64,000 nt of DNA from Procambarus clarkii (lineage: Eukaryota > Arthropoda > Malacostraca > Decapoda > Cambaridae). The position numbers and the translations under genes were made by a program. The first letter of the stretch is position 1. Every line of letters starts with the position of its first letter. The stretch covers positions 18,327,750-18,391,749 of the forward strand of contig NC_091220.1 in the NCBI RefSeq assembly GCF_040958095.1, given 5' to 3'. Positions 1-38,388 of this stretch are shown piece by piece. Under the pieces are notes generated by a model, which saw only the letters and a list, made by a program, of their open reading frames with translations, had not been told where the DNA came from and ran no database searches.

Positions 1-26694
<26,694 letters not shown>

Positions 26695-29600
26695 AAAAGG
26701 CTTTGACATTGGTTAAAATTGTGAACAGGAAAATAAGATTAATGATAAAACGGTAGTGTGAAGTTAGCAAAGTGCTGAACTGGAACTAAATGTCTTGTAG
26801 GGTACATTTTGTCGGCAACATACTACCCTACCTAAATGACTGGAATGTAAAGCATTCACTCTAGTGTGTATCATAGAGAGCTTCCATTTTATTTTGGTTT
26901 TAATCGATTAATCTTTAGATTTGGTTTTTATATCAAATTCATAAAGCTCTTGCAATGCCTTAATGTGCTTAATCCCAGTCAAGCATGACTGGCACAGTTC
27001 GTTAAATTACCTGAACAGTTTACCACTTATGGGTCGTACTACCTACAGGTATTGGGTTATGGCTGATCCTCGACTACTATTTACACACCAGGATTACGTC
27101 GTGATTTTTTTTTTATATATATACGTATATAAATAATTTTTGTCACTGTGAAAAGGGACCAATTATTTGTAGTTTGTGATGCATCTTGTCTGGTTTATTT
27201 ACTACATATTATAATAAATATACAATCTAGGTGAAATGGAATTAAACACCTGAATTTGTATAGTTGAGCCAAAGGAGAAATGTGATAATTCATTGTCTAC
27301 CGCTGCAAAAAGTTTGGCTCGGATATTGACGTGGAAAAACATGAAGTGCAGTGTACTGTAGTTCATTTGACGAAACAGTAACAAAGAATTTTAATTTAAA
27401 TGATCATTAATAAATTTATTGTTTTTATAAACTTGTTTAATTTTCGTGGTAAAAGCTTTAAATTTTAACAAGAAAATAAAGGTAGATGTCCTACATTATT
27501 GCTTGCTGAATTTATAAATGTAATCTGTGTAGCATTTGCAGTAAGTAGTCCCCAAAAATGACAGTACAGTACTTGTATCTACTATGAATTGACTATACAA
27601 AAATATACTGTCGTAATAAAACAAAGGTTCATACTATTGGCCTGGTAAACAGTGGGACAGTAACTACAAGCTTAACCTGTCCTAGACCCAATATAAACCA
27701 ACTTTTGCTATAATATGCCATTTTAGGCTTTTAATACTAACATGCTATTAGGCCTAAAAAAAAGTTTGGGTTTTGTTGCAGTGTTCCTTAATTGAACCCT
27801 CTTTAAAATGAATTGTACTGTGTGGGGTGCAAAAGTCCATAGTTTGTATTTGGCTTCCTCTTGTCTGTCTCGGTGGGGAAGCCTGATGTTCCACTCTATT
27901 TTTTGGGTGGCAGGACTGGGGCATGAGAGCCTTTGACCCTGCATTAGAGAATGTCAAAAAGGGGAAGAATTGCTTGGGATAACACCCACTTTCTTGCACT
28001 GCCTCGTGCCGAGCCTCCCTCGCTCCCTAGGTGGTGGTATTCCACGGCTCTGGGGCCCGACCCCTCTAACTCGCTCAAGGATAAGGAACATACTAGTACT
28101 TGCTCTCAGACTTTGTGTGATGGACAACTAAACCCTCAAGTTGGATCAGCCTGGCTTCCCCTACCCTAGCCAGTTCAATGGCCGGGCAACACTTTCCCTG
28201 GCACTTAATTTTTCCCTCACTACTAGGAAAACATGCTGTCATAATTTCACTTAAATGCATACCATTTCCTAGTATATTCTTACATTCCACCATTTGTTTG
28301 ATCTACCTACATGGGCAAAATTAATCAACTATTGCTGATTTTCACATGTATTATCATGTTCAGTCAGTTGATTTGAATGTTGGCACTCAGCTCAACCAGT
28401 CTGGTGCAGTTATGATTCCCTTTGCTGATTTGTGGCTGACTGCCTAGTTACCCTCTTGCATTGGTAAGGTCCTAGTTTGTGTACCGAAGAATGTACATTT
28501 GAATGTCACTATCAGCAATGTCATTTTACCACCAAAATTTATAACAAGAAATGGGGGACCATGATTGCCACACACAATTCGGTCGCCCTAAAATTCCATT
28601 CCAGGAAATTTTGTCCTCCAGGTTAATACAAACACATGACCCTTGTGGCAGACATTCTAAATCCTTTCATGTTTAGATCACTTAAGTCTTACCCTCCCAC
28701 TCTATTATTGCTATGCCAAATGTACCTTGTAGAAATACATTCCCTCTGTGCCTTTGCAAGATGTGCTGGAACATGGAACTTCAACTTGTAGTATTGTGTT
28801 CTTTAATGTGGTGAATCGGGCCATAAGAAGCTTGATTGTTCTTCACTTGCTCACTGTATTAACTACAGTGAAGCCCTTCTTGTCCTTTTAGGTTATGTAT
28901 GCAATATAAATTTGAACAGGCAGGCCATCCTCAACCTGTGAAAGACTATATATCCTTCCCCGAGGCAAGATGCCAAGTTAAATATCTTGGCTTGATCATT
29001 CTCTCGAGTGCAGGCAGGAGAGGTACATCAAAATTTATACATGGAAAATAGTAAAGGGGCTGGTCCCAAACCTGCACACAGAAATAACAGCACATGAGAC
29101 CAGAAGGTATGGCAGGATGTTCAGAATAACCCCATTGAAGAACAGAAGTGCAACAGGTACTCTGAGAGAACTCTATCAACATCAGAGGCCCGAGACTGTT
29201 CAACACGCTTCCACTGCACATAAGGGACATAACTGGCCGTCCCCTCAGTGTTCAAGAGAGAACTTGACGAACATCTCCAAAGGATACCTGATCAACCAGG
29301 CTGTGACTCATACGTCAGGCTGCGAGCAGCCGCGTCCAACAGCCTAGTTGACCAGTCCAGCAACGAGGCCTGGTCGACGACCAGACCACGGGGTCGCTGA
29401 GCCCCGGAATCGCCAAGGTAGCCTCAAGGTGGCCTCTTCTTTGGCATTCAATTATTCTTGTATAGTACATTATGAACTTTCTTCTGCCATACCATCAATC
29501 CTAGATTCCAGAACATTTGAAAGTCTAATCACACCTTCTAATGCCCCTCTGTACTCTGATGCTGGGAGTGTTTCTCCACCCTGTATGTGTGTCCTTACTT

Positions 29601-29870
29601 CCAAGCTTTTCCCTATTCACCCTACTAGTAACTGCTTCTCTACCTCTTCACCCTTTTATAACGGATGCAAACCCCTCCTGCCCTCTGTTTCATTCTTCAC
29701 CTTGGCCCTCGGTCCCATTTGTAATCTTTAAGACCTTTAGCACTTATGAATATCCTGCAATACTGACAGTCTTCCAAGCTTGGTGCCTTCTTTTAATAAG
29801 TATTTTTTTTAAATGTTCAAGCAATGACAAGGTAAATCTTTTGGATACATAGTCTCAAATGCTACAAAAC
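26695..29870. other. ABCC 3' UTR and tail-to-tail spacer with NUP43
   Basis: The sequence after the ABCC stop is AT-rich. AATAAA occurs at 27213-27218 and 27475-27480; either could end the transcript, but the choice cannot be made from sequence. No conserved reading frame is seen. The stretch 27950-28990 is more GC-mixed and may be an old element. A LINE tail occupies 29100-29440. Confidence 0.55.
29100..29440 (+). mobile_element. LINE 3'-end fragment
   Basis: Plus-strand coding pieces resemble LINE reverse-transcriptase ends. The tail with CTGATCAACCAGGCTGTGAC and GCCTGGTCGACGACCAGACC recurs in inverse at 51723-51807 and 62971-63205. It lies just past the NUP43 3' end. Confidence 0.65.
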
Positions 29871-29876
29871 TTTATT
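29871..29876 (-). promoter_or_regulatory. Likely NUP43 polyadenylation signal
   Basis: AATAAA lies on the minus strand about 50 bases past the NUP43 stop codon, giving a short 3' UTR. Confidence 0.55.
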
Positions 29877-29922
29877 ATTCAAACTGGAATAGGACACTTA
29901 ACATTTTCTCAGAATAAGTTTT

Positions 29923-30098
29923 TCAGTAAAGTAGAACTTGCCGAACTGTGTAAATTGCCTCGTTGTCAGAGCCAGCAACCAGAGTGGAGCCTTCTACATC
30001 AAGGGAGTTGATGGGTAGAGGTGAATGTGGGATCACATTTGTGGTGTCTATAGCTCCTCGAGCGACATCACTACTCAACCACACGGTAACACTTCCTC
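29923..30098 (-). CDS. NUP43: NUP43 exon 8 (stop codon)
   Basis: It encodes GGSVTVWLSSDVARGAIDTT, then NSLDVEGSTLVAGSDNEAIY and TVRQVLLY, with stop TGA at 29925-29923. Human ends NTLDVLGPCLVCGTDAEAIY, so the frame and end are secure. Confidence 0.95.
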
Positions 30099-33000
30099 CT
30101 GTAAATATTGTACCATTTAGTTTTTTAATAACAGATCAACACTTAAAATCATTTAAGGGAACTTTGTCCATTTCCTATACCTGGTGACAAGGTAGCTAGC
30201 TCTATAATGATCTCTCCAGTATTACTAAAATGTCGCCATAACAGTTCTCACCTAACGGTTCTCGGGTACTTTTGAAGGGGACGTGTGTGGGTCTAGCAGA
30301 GGCAGAAGCATCCCAGTGCAGCAGCTGACCATCAAGCCCACAGGTAAACACATGCTCAGGTGCACCAGGATGGAAACATACTTCACTAACTGAAACAAGA
30401 GAAATCTAAGAAGTTGTCCAACTTCAATCATACACAATATTAAAATGTTTATCCATTACTTTTTCATGGTAGTAGAGAATTGTTTTCTGTAAGTTTGTAG
30501 CATAACCAGAGATTGCCTTAAGGCACCACTTTCACCACAGCGCTTTTTTTTTTTTCTTTTTTAACGTGTAGTCCAACCTGTCCTCCTACAAATTACGTAA
30601 CTGCTATTTTGCACTACGCCCAAAAAGGCCATAATTTGAAAATTAAAATTTTTTTTTTTTTCAGAAATGGCAAGTTAAGGATCCTCAGGCAGGTTAGGAG
30701 GGCAGGAAGTTCTAAGACGTCAACATGAAACTTTCAATTAACGGTTTTCGTGACCTCTCCTAACTTAATAGTCTAAGCCAGAAGACCCAAAATAGAAAAC
30801 GGGACAGTACACTAATTTTGCGAGCCGATTTCATCTTGAATTGCGTAAATTTAGCCCGAGTGCGCATTCGAGCAAAAAGCGACGTAATTTGTAAAAGGAC
30901 ACAAATGACAGGTTGTGTAACATTTACGTAACGGGTAAAGGATGTTGATGCGGGACGCTCGATGATGAAAGATAATTACAACTAAATTTTTAAGAACATG
31001 AAATTTGTAAAATGAAGATATCGTAATAAATTTATTTTCATGACACTCATCCTCAAAAGCTCAGGGTGTGTTATTTGCTGGCCCTAATAAAAAATGAGTA
31101 AAGTGGGTGTGGGTTACCAGGAGGTAAGTACTAGTACAGGGGTATAATGATGTTTTGGGTAAGATATGGTCCAAATAAGGAACAAACCAAAGTGGGAATA
31201 ACCAGTCATGCTAGTATGCTAAAATCAAATGGTTTCACTTTACATTATGTCTCTAGTATAGAAGAGATGTCTTGTTAAACTATCAGGACTAGTTTTTTGT
31301 AACTTCAGTATTTTGAATAATGCCATGTATACAAAATATTTCAAATGCAACATACCAATGTACAACCCTGCATTATTTAAGAAAATATTAGCTCAGCCTC
31401 CAGACACAAGTAATTGTATAAGAGCTGCCTTGTTAGAACTATTAGACCTGCAGTTTCCTCAAGACTCGGAACTTGACACACACACTGGCAAAGAATCATC
31501 TTGACTTTACTTGATGTCCAAACGGTTTGGAAAGGATGGGGGAGGTAGAGGGATGGGGAGATGAAATTCTGGAAGAGGACACGGGGGGAGACATCTCCCG
31601 TCACGCAGGGTGCAGTTGCACCTCCACAGATCTCCAGTATCAGCTCTTGATACTCAATGGCTCAAAAGGGCCACCACTTACGGGCTATTCATGCCCGTGC
31701 CACCTTTTGGGTGGCTTAAACTTCATCAATCAATCAATGGAAGAGGATGTGGGTGTAGAGAGAGAGGTGGTTTGAAAGTTTGGTGGCCTGTCATCAATCA
31801 TCATAGATATTCATAAAGTAAGATCAATGAATAATGGTCAGAGGAACACACTTACTTGGTCCATTGTGAGCAGATATTATGGTGAAGGGTTGGTTGATAT
31901 TACGCATGTCCCATATAGCCAGAGCTCCGTCCTCCCCTCCTGCAGCCACCAGGTGTTGCTGTGTTGGGTGGCCAGCAAGGTCACACACGGCAATCTGTCA
32001 AAAAATATTCATCGGTAATCATAAAAAGTGTTGAGCCATTATGGCTACAGTGTGCAACAGATCTTTGATATTGTTCAGGGTGCCAAGATGAGCAATACCA
32101 AAGTCTGTCCCCGTAGATTCTATCAAGGGACGTATGATCCAAAGGATTTGCTTAAAAGCAATATTTTGATCTTGAAATAATACATTCTACAAGAGGTGTG
32201 ACTTTTCAGAAAAAAAGTGGGATTAGACATTTTGCCTTTTTGAGCAATACATCAAATACTTGAGACTTCCTTTGGAAAAAAATAGTTTTGTGCACATTTG
32301 GATAACTTATTGCATGTAAATCAAATTATTGAATATATGAATAGTATATACATAACAATATATAAACCACATACAAGTGGCTATAAATATTATAATTAGT
32401 TTTTACTTTTGTTTTGGTGGCTCTGGCTGATCATTGTTGCACAGTAACAACAAGTAAGCAATTATCAAAAGAAAGCAACATGCTTGGAAGATTTTTTATG
32501 ACTTTTCATGACACTACATTAACATGAATATCCTAATCTATGTATAAAAAGCTGATTGTTATCATTAAACAACTATTTATTTAGATAACCCCACTGTTTA
32601 GTGTAACCTTTTCTCTTGATATCTGCATACCTTTGCTTCCAAATTAAAATCTAGCCAATCACAAATTTGATGCACAAAATCCAAAACTGCCAGAATCTCT
32701 CCTCTAGGTTCATTTTGTGTGAAACAATTTTACGCAATTGAGAAATTGTATCTAGCTTCACGTAAGTCATCTTGTGCTGAAGGACAGCCATAAGTGCTAA
32801 GGTATCTTGCAATTGAGTCCTTGCTTAGGCAAACATTCTTTTACCCAAGATAACTGCTGTGAAACTGTCCCTCATATCATGGCCATGGATTGCACACCAG
32901 TGTCTATACGCAATGACGTGGCAGAAAAAAGTTAAAATAAAAAGTTGTATATCTGAGATATTGTTACTGTTGTATATCTGTAGATACTGTTGTAAATCTG

Positions 33001-36000
33001 TAGATACTGTTGTATATCTGTAGATACTGTTGTATATCTGTAGATACTGTTGTATATCTTTAGATACTGTTGTATATCTGTAGGGGAGCCGAGCGGACAG
33101 CACGCTGGACTTGTGATCCTGTGGGCCTGGGTTCGATCCCAGGCGCCGGCGAGAAACAATGGGCAGAGTTTCTTTCACCCTATGCCCTTGTTACCTAGCA
33201 GTAAAATAGGTACCTGGGTGTTAGTCAGCTGTCACGGGCTGCTTCCTGGGGGGTGGAGGCCTGGTCGAAGACCGGGCCGCGGGGACACTAAAGCCCCGAA
33301 ATCATCTCAAGATAACCTCAAGATAGATCTGGTATGGCACTAATATTGCTCAAGAAATCTGCACTGGCACGTTCCTTAAATACACTGATCATGCCATTTA
33401 AAATTTAAGTAATAATTTACAAAATCTCGAGTTGATATGAACCTGGTCCGGACTGAGAAGAGTGGCCTTGGCTGGTTGAGATGCTCGAAGGTCCCACAAC
33501 TTGAGGTGCCCTTGCATATTAGCCGTTACAACCTCGCTAGCTCTCACGTACACCACAGCATACACACTGCATCCACCCACACTTTCTAGAAATCAAAAGA
33601 AATAAAGGTAAAAGATTATAATGTGTAATAGGTTCCCGTTAGTTCATTTGGCAGAAAACTGAAAGAGAAGCTATTCAAGAATGGGGTCAGGTATAAATGG
33701 AGCACGAGTGGACACACAACCGCTCATTGTTATATCAACTGTAGCACTAGAGCTGCCATACTACCACACTCAAAGCACTTCGTTAAAACAGTTCTTAATA
33801 TTATCAATACTGCGCAAACTTATTAAAAGCAGTTCTTAATATTAACAGTACTGTGCAAGCTTATTAAAACATTACAACAGAAGTCAAATAAACCTGCCCA
33901 TCTTTACCTATAGTCAGAACTCTTTATTCATGTAGTCCATTACTCACAAAAGTCTTAATACATAACATAACCAAATGTATACATGCCCCGGGTGTCCTAC
34001 CTGCATGTTGTTGTTGTTTTCCTTGTGGTTTAAACACTTTATGAATTATATTCTAGTATTAGGGCACCGTCCAAATGTTCTCCATCAGTTGCAAGTGTAC
34101 AAATTTACTTTATAGAGCATAACTGTGACTGGGAAATACAAATTTCTCTCCCCTACATCACTGATAAATGAATAATCAACTTTCTTCAGTATCCGCATTA
34201 TCCCACATGGTTACCCACTAAAGTATGATTCCAGTGTGTATGGGAGAGTAGATTATGCAGTCTTCATATACTGTACATTCAAAGCCCATTATTTGTAAAG
34301 GGGCTGCGCATGCAAGTTGCCACCAGATTCTTGATTTCAACAAATGCTTAAATTATCACATCATCTTGCTTATTCTAATAACTAATATTTAATAATGCCG
34401 CTTGAAAATAAGAAACTGTGATGGAGAGGGAAATGAATAAGGAGAGAGTCAGCTTGTTAATGAAAGAATAGTAGTATGGGGGCAATAAATTACTTTTTGT
34501 GGCACAGAACAAGGTGTTTGCATGTGAAATTCACAGTTTGTAAGGGTTAAGATGGCTTCTGTTAAGTTGTGGTGACTGCATATACACTGTATGGCAACAG
34601 AAGGGATAATTAAAGTTTTCTGTGGAGGTTGGAGAGAGAGAGAATATGATACCAAAATGTAGTGATCATTATTATGGGTGATATGAATAATAGTGAAGGA
34701 CAGGCCCTGGAGCATAATGTGACAGATGCACATGCTGTGCCAAGTATTTCATACATTTTAAATTTATGAATATACATAAATATACTTGGCATGTCAAAGA
34801 TGAAAGGGTAGATAAAGACCAAGTTCTTACTGTTGCAGAAACAATAATAATAGTTTTCCATATCTCATCTGAAAAAAAACACTACAGTATTGTACAAGTA
34901 TTGACATTTAAATGTTTCATGGCATGATTCAAGTGTCAATAGCACATTACCTATGTTTCTGATAGGATTTTTCTGATTTGGATTAATGATGACAAGTTTT
35001 CCGTCTTCACCAACCGAAGCGATTTGATCTCCATTGGTGGCCAGGGCGGTGCATGGAGCAGGACCTGCCAAGAAATGGTAAATTTACAGTGCATTTGTAG
35101 TATAAAGCATTAACCCTTGGATTCCTTCCATTGTCGTGTATTTATTTCCTAGGTGACTACAGACATCACTACATAACAATTTTACATTTTGTGCCATTAT
35201 TTCAATACTGGTGGTGCCTATATGGCTCCCACAGCTCAGTGGTATCACCTAGCAGTCATGAAGTCAGCGTACTTCAACTTCTGATCCACCATCATACAAT
35301 AATGATGGTAGTTGCCCAAGCAAAACTAGACTGTACGGCATAAGACTTGCGTGGTATATTTAACACTTTTGTATAAAAATTTATAATTCCATATTTATAT
35401 TGTTAGGTTTTGCTTTGGCCTATATGGAGAGAGATGAAGAGATCTGCATGTCTCGGGGCCAAAAAAGATTCCATTACGAAAATAAATTTAAAAAGGTTGG
35501 TGTTCCAAGCAACAACTTAAAAGAAAATGATTTATTTGCATAAATAACAATTACTTTCATGATTCATTAATTGATTCATCAGCTCAGAAAAACTGCAATG
35601 TCCAGAAGACAAAATAATAAGGAACAAAGCCATACTAAAGTCAGAGTCATTACTCTAACAAAGTGGTACAGTATTATAAGGTTAAACATGCTGGCAATTT
35701 ACTCACAAACATAATAACTGAGAAATTGTTATTTAACAACCTCGAGCTAGCAGCAAATAACCTATAATGTATATCTTTTATTTGTTTTAATTTTATTGTC
35801 AACTGAATTTTTAGCAATTGTCATTTTTTGTAAGCATGTTATATACAGGAGAGAATGTTAGTGTAATGTAATACAGTATTGTACTGTACTACATGTAATG
35901 TAAAGTACAGAAAAGCATAGCTCTCCTGTACTTTAGCAAGCATAGCTTGGTTCCACCCGTGAATCTCACAACCTCAACAGAGTTGTATCTTGTCGGAGGC

Positions 36001-38375
36001 GGCATGATTACGAGTTGTGTTCTCATGTGCCCACATCCACTGTGAGGTTAAGCTCGGACTTCATTTTAGGCAAATGATAATTGTATCTATGTTGTATATG
36101 TTCCATTTCATGCATTATAAATATACATAATGCACACATCTAAATGGTTTGTTTGAATCCCTCAATTACAAATAGTTGTGGTGTTAATTGAAACTCTTAT
36201 ATGCAAATAAGTGCAATTTTACTTAAAGTGTTCCTAACTAAATTATTACACAACTGTAACTCTTTCCCCTAAAGGAATTAATTAAAAATTTTCTGTTGAT
36301 ATAGTCAAATAAAACAAATTATAAACACTGAACTTAATTTTGTGCCAGAAGATTCTCACATTATAAATTCTGATACACACATGACTTTACACTTCCAAAA
36401 TAACAAACTCAAAAGTAACACATGACAGCTTTGACCAACTGAAGACGGCATGATGCTACAAGTAACTCAAACTGAAACACGCCATCTTCCCCCAAATTTT
36501 TAATAACCGACATATTTCTCTAAATTCATAACAATAGAATTACTGTACTGTACAGTATATTAATATGTACTGTAGTAGTAGTAGGCATCCATCAGTCTCG
36601 GGAGACTATGGAGTTGCGCTCTGGTTGTCGGTCTGGAGTGTGTTCACCTGGAATCAGGTGTTACCTAGCAGTAAAATAGGTACCTGGGTGTTAGTCAGCT
36701 GTCACGGGCTGCTTCCTGGGGGTGGAGGCCTGGTCGAGGACTGGGCCGCGGGGACACTAAAGCCCAGAAATCATCTCAAGATAACCTGGGGTGAGGCCAC
36801 TCCAGACCACTCCAATGCTGTATCATACGTGCCATAGAGACCTACCTCCCATAAATGTGTGCGCTCTGTCCCAAGACATTTTTTCCTCCAGGTGATTGTT
36901 GCCGTCATGTTGGTACAGCTTTACGTCACCGAGGTTGCCGCCCACTGCAAGCATGTCCCGTGTGATGTACTATAACAATAAAATAAAAACGTGTTTATTT
37001 ATGGGAACAAAACATTAGGTTTTTAAATCAAACTAATTCAGTAGTTAGGTGAAGGATGTTTTTATAATGCAAAATTTTAATTATGCCATATTTACCTCAA
37101 ACACAAATACAGTACAGTATTGTTACTGTGAACCTCAATATCTATACTGTGTTCTGTATTAAATATTTTACCAATAAAGAATGCCATTTCCTAATGTTTC
37201 CAATATTGTACAGTACTGTACATGTTACTAAATTTCACCTGACAGCTGTCATTCTGCACATTAGCATACATATGAATGAAGCAAAACGGTTAACCCTAAG
37301 CCATGTTCGATAAGTTTTTTTTTATATAATTATATACACTACCTGTATGTCACTGACACTGCCTGGGTGAGGCAGCTGATGTATTTGTGTCGGGTCGTCA
37401 TCCGACTCCGGGACGTGCCATACTTCGACAACATTATCCTGTAAAAGCAACATATGACATCAATACTCTTCAATTTATCTGAATTTACAAGAGGGCCACT
37501 ATCTCTTTAGTGGCCTCGATGAGGACAGGAAGCTGGTGGCTTGTCATATATCCCCCCCCTCAATTTATCAAGGGAAAGGGAACTATCAGAAGAAAGTGCC
37601 AAGCCTTTATGGTTATAACACTGGGTCCCCGTGGGTGGGACCCCAGGGGGACCCACCGTGTCGTCCCAGGACCCCAGGGGGGACCCACCGTGTCGTCCCA
37701 GGACCCCAGGGGGACCCACCGTGTCATGCCAGGACCCCAGGGGGACCCACCATGTCGTCCCAGGACCCCAGGGGGACCCACCGTGTCGTGCCAGGACCCC
37801 AGGGGGACCCACCATGTCGTCCCAGGACCCCAGGGGGACCCACCATGTCATCCCAGGACCCCAGGGGGACCCACCGTGTCGTGCCAGGACCCCAGGGGGA
37901 CCCACCATGTCGTCCCAGGACCCCAGGGGGACCCACCGTGTCGTGCCAGGACCCCAGGGGGACCCACCGTGTCGTCCCAGGACCCCAGGGGGACCCACCG
38001 TGTCGTCCCAGGACCCCAGGGGGACCCACCATGTCGTCCCAGGACCCCAGGGGGACCCACCGTGTCGTGCCAGGACCCCAGGGGGACCCACCATGTCGTC
38101 CCAGGACCCCAGGGGGACCCACCGTGTCGTCCCAGGACCCCAGGGGGACCCACCGTGTCGTCCCAGGACCCCAGGGGGACCCACCGTGTCGTCCCAGGAC
38201 CCCAGGGGGACCCACCATGTCGTGCCAGGACCCTAGGGGAACCCACCGTGTCGTCCCAGGTGCCGCTGACGAAGGTGTCTGTCCTGCCATAGTCAGAGAG
38301 CGGCGGCTTCCACCTCACACACTTCACCTTCCTGGAGACATACTTCTTGCTCACCACCACGCCGCCCGCCATCAT
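29923..38375 (-). CDS. NUP43: Nucleoporin NUP43, WD40 beta-propeller, complete in 8 exons
   Basis: NUP43 is a beta-propeller subunit of the Y (Nup107-160) complex of the nuclear pore. Exons in transcription order: 38375-38247, 37438-37343, 36969-36846, 35064-34951, 33585-33443, 31994-31856, 30389-30252, 30098-29923. All phases agree and give 352 aa against about 380 in human. Matching blocks include TFVSGTWDD (human TFATGSWDN), ASVGEDGKLVIIN, VTANMQGHLKLWDLR, LVAAGGEDGALAIWDMR, FHPGAPEHVFTCGLDGQLLH and the C-terminus PINSLDVEGSTLVAGSDNEA then IYTVRQ. The start is taken at MMAGG; the second ATG has the better context (A at -3, G at +4). An in-frame ATG at 38420-38418 would add 15 residues from repeat-derived sequence and is less likely. 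The gene is head-to-head with FHIP2. A 31-bp minisatellite begins at the exon 1 donor. Confidence 0.95.
30252..30389 (-). CDS. NUP43: NUP43 exon 7
   Basis: It encodes SEVCFHPGAPEHVFTCGLDG then QLLHWDASASARPTHVPFKS (human VHFHPSNPEHLFTCSEDGSL). The acceptor is TGTTTCAG and the donor TAG|GTGAGA, phase 1. Confidence 0.95.
   Translation of the reverse strand, partial: LVKYVSILVHLSMCLPVGLMVSCCTGMLLPLLDPHTSPSKVPENR
30390..31855 (-). other. NUP43 intron 6
   Basis: It is AT-rich without recognised genes, apart from a short interspersed repeat at 31590-31740. Confidence 0.7.
31590..31740. repeat. Short interspersed repeat with ATCA tail
   Basis: A GC-mixed block with inverted words GGGCCACCACTTACGGGC / GCCCGTGCCACC, ending in ATCAATCAATCAATG. 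It looks like a small retroposon. Confidence 0.45.
31856..31994 (-). CDS. NUP43: NUP43 exon 6
   Basis: It encodes IAVCDLAGHPTQQHLVAAGG then EDGALAIWDMRNINQPFTII, aligning to human VDRHPNQQHVVATGGQDGML. The acceptor is TTGACAG and the donor CAA|GTAAGT, phase 1. Confidence 0.95.
31995..32960 (-). other. NUP43 intron 5, 3' part
   Basis: AT-rich intron sequence; nothing recognised. Confidence 0.6.
32961..33082. repeat. 20-bp minisatellite, about 6 units
   Basis: The unit is TAGATACTGTTGTATATCTG, nearly perfect, running straight into the SINE that starts at 33083. It lies in NUP43 intron 5. Confidence 0.9.
33083..33325 (+). mobile_element. tRNA-headed SINE, copy 1
   Basis: The 5' tRNA-like head has a B-box (GGTTCGATCCC). 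The body has AACAATGGGCAGAGTTTCTT and GTACCTGGGTGTTAGTCAGC, and the tail is ATCTCAAGATAACCTCAAGA. Compared with 59461 it lacks about 8 bases of the D-arm/A-box region. Confidence 0.85.
33443..33585 (-). CDS. NUP43: NUP43 exon 5
   Basis: It encodes ESVGGCSVYAVVYVRASEVV then TANMQGHLKLWDLRASQPAK, with a WD dipeptide ending the blade. The acceptor is ATTTCTAG and the donor CAG|GTTCAT (weak after GT), phase 0. Confidence 0.92.
33586..34950 (-). other. NUP43 intron 4
   Basis: AT-rich intron; no recognised features. Confidence 0.6.
34951..35064 (-). CDS. NUP43: NUP43 exon 4
   Basis: It encodes PAPCTALATNGDQIASVGED then GKLVIINPNQKNPIRNI, matching human APCTGVVCNNPEIVTVGEDG. The acceptor is TTGGCAG and the donor TAG|GTAATG, phase 1. 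Confidence 0.94.
   Translation of the reverse strand, partial: VLLHAPPWPPMEIKSLRLVKTENLSSLIQIRKILSET
35065..36845 (-). other. NUP43 intron 3
   Basis: AT-rich sequence to about 36560. A compound repeat block then fills 36570-36815. Confidence 0.6.
36570..36815 (+). mobile_element. SINE 3' half inside a GGCATCCATCAG repeat
   Basis: 36661-36787 is the 3' half of the tRNA-headed SINE (from TTACCTAGCAGTAAAATAGG). On its left is TAGTAGGCATCCATCAGTCT...GTCTGGAGTG, and on its right the inverse GTGAGGCCACTCCAGAC. An inverse copy of the flanking repeat without SINE is at 46315-46455. Confidence 0.65.
36846..36969 (-). CDS. NUP43: NUP43 exon 3
   Basis: It encodes YITRDMLAVGGNLGDVKLYQ then HDGNNHLEEKMSWDRAHTFM, a WD40 blade. 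The acceptor is TGTTATAG and the donor GAG|GTAGGT, phase 1. Confidence 0.92.
37343..37438 (-). CDS. NUP43: NUP43 exon 2
   Basis: It encodes DNVVEVWHVPESDDDPTQIH then QLPHPGSVSDIQ (compare human ISLWSIGDF...IRHHGDVMDLQ). The acceptor is TTTTACAG and the donor CAG|GTAGTG; it is 96 bases, phase 0 to 0. Confidence 0.92.
37509..37625 (-). repeat. Composite of LINE remnant and family P
   Basis: AGTGGCCTCGATGAGGACAG matches the 6377/20024 family. AAAGTGCCAAGCCTTTATGG matches family P. It lies in NUP43 intron 1 beside the 31-bp array. Confidence 0.5.
37641..38247 (-). repeat. 31-bp minisatellite of duplicated NUP43 exon 1 splice donors, about 20 units
   Basis: The ACCCACC word of each unit starts at 37651, 37683, then every 31 bp to 38241. 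On the minus strand each unit contains CCTGGGACGACACGGTGGGT or a close variant, the same sequence as the end of NUP43 exon 1 plus its GT donor. Since 31 is not a multiple of 3, the array is read in all three frames, and long ORFs cover it on both strands; these are repeat artefacts rather than separate genes. Confidence 0.95.
38247..38375 (-). CDS. NUP43: NUP43 exon 1 (start codon)
   Basis: It encodes MMAGGVVVSKKYVSRKVKCV then RWKPPLSDYGRTDTFVSGTW and DDT. The donor is ACG|GTGGGT, phase 0. The last 14 or so exon bases plus the donor are the template of the downstream 31-bp tandem array, so the exact donor used is ambiguous. Confidence 0.88.
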
Positions 38376-38388
38376 CCTCCTCCACACA

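Noticed and set aside
27950-28990. Possible retroelement or gene downstream of ABCC
   Set aside because: A fragment resembling VKYLGLII of reverse transcriptases is visible, but too little else supports a call.
33083-33165. Possible tRNA gene
   Set aside because: It has a B-box and partial cloverleaf but is the head of a SINE present in several copies, with a damaged D-arm.
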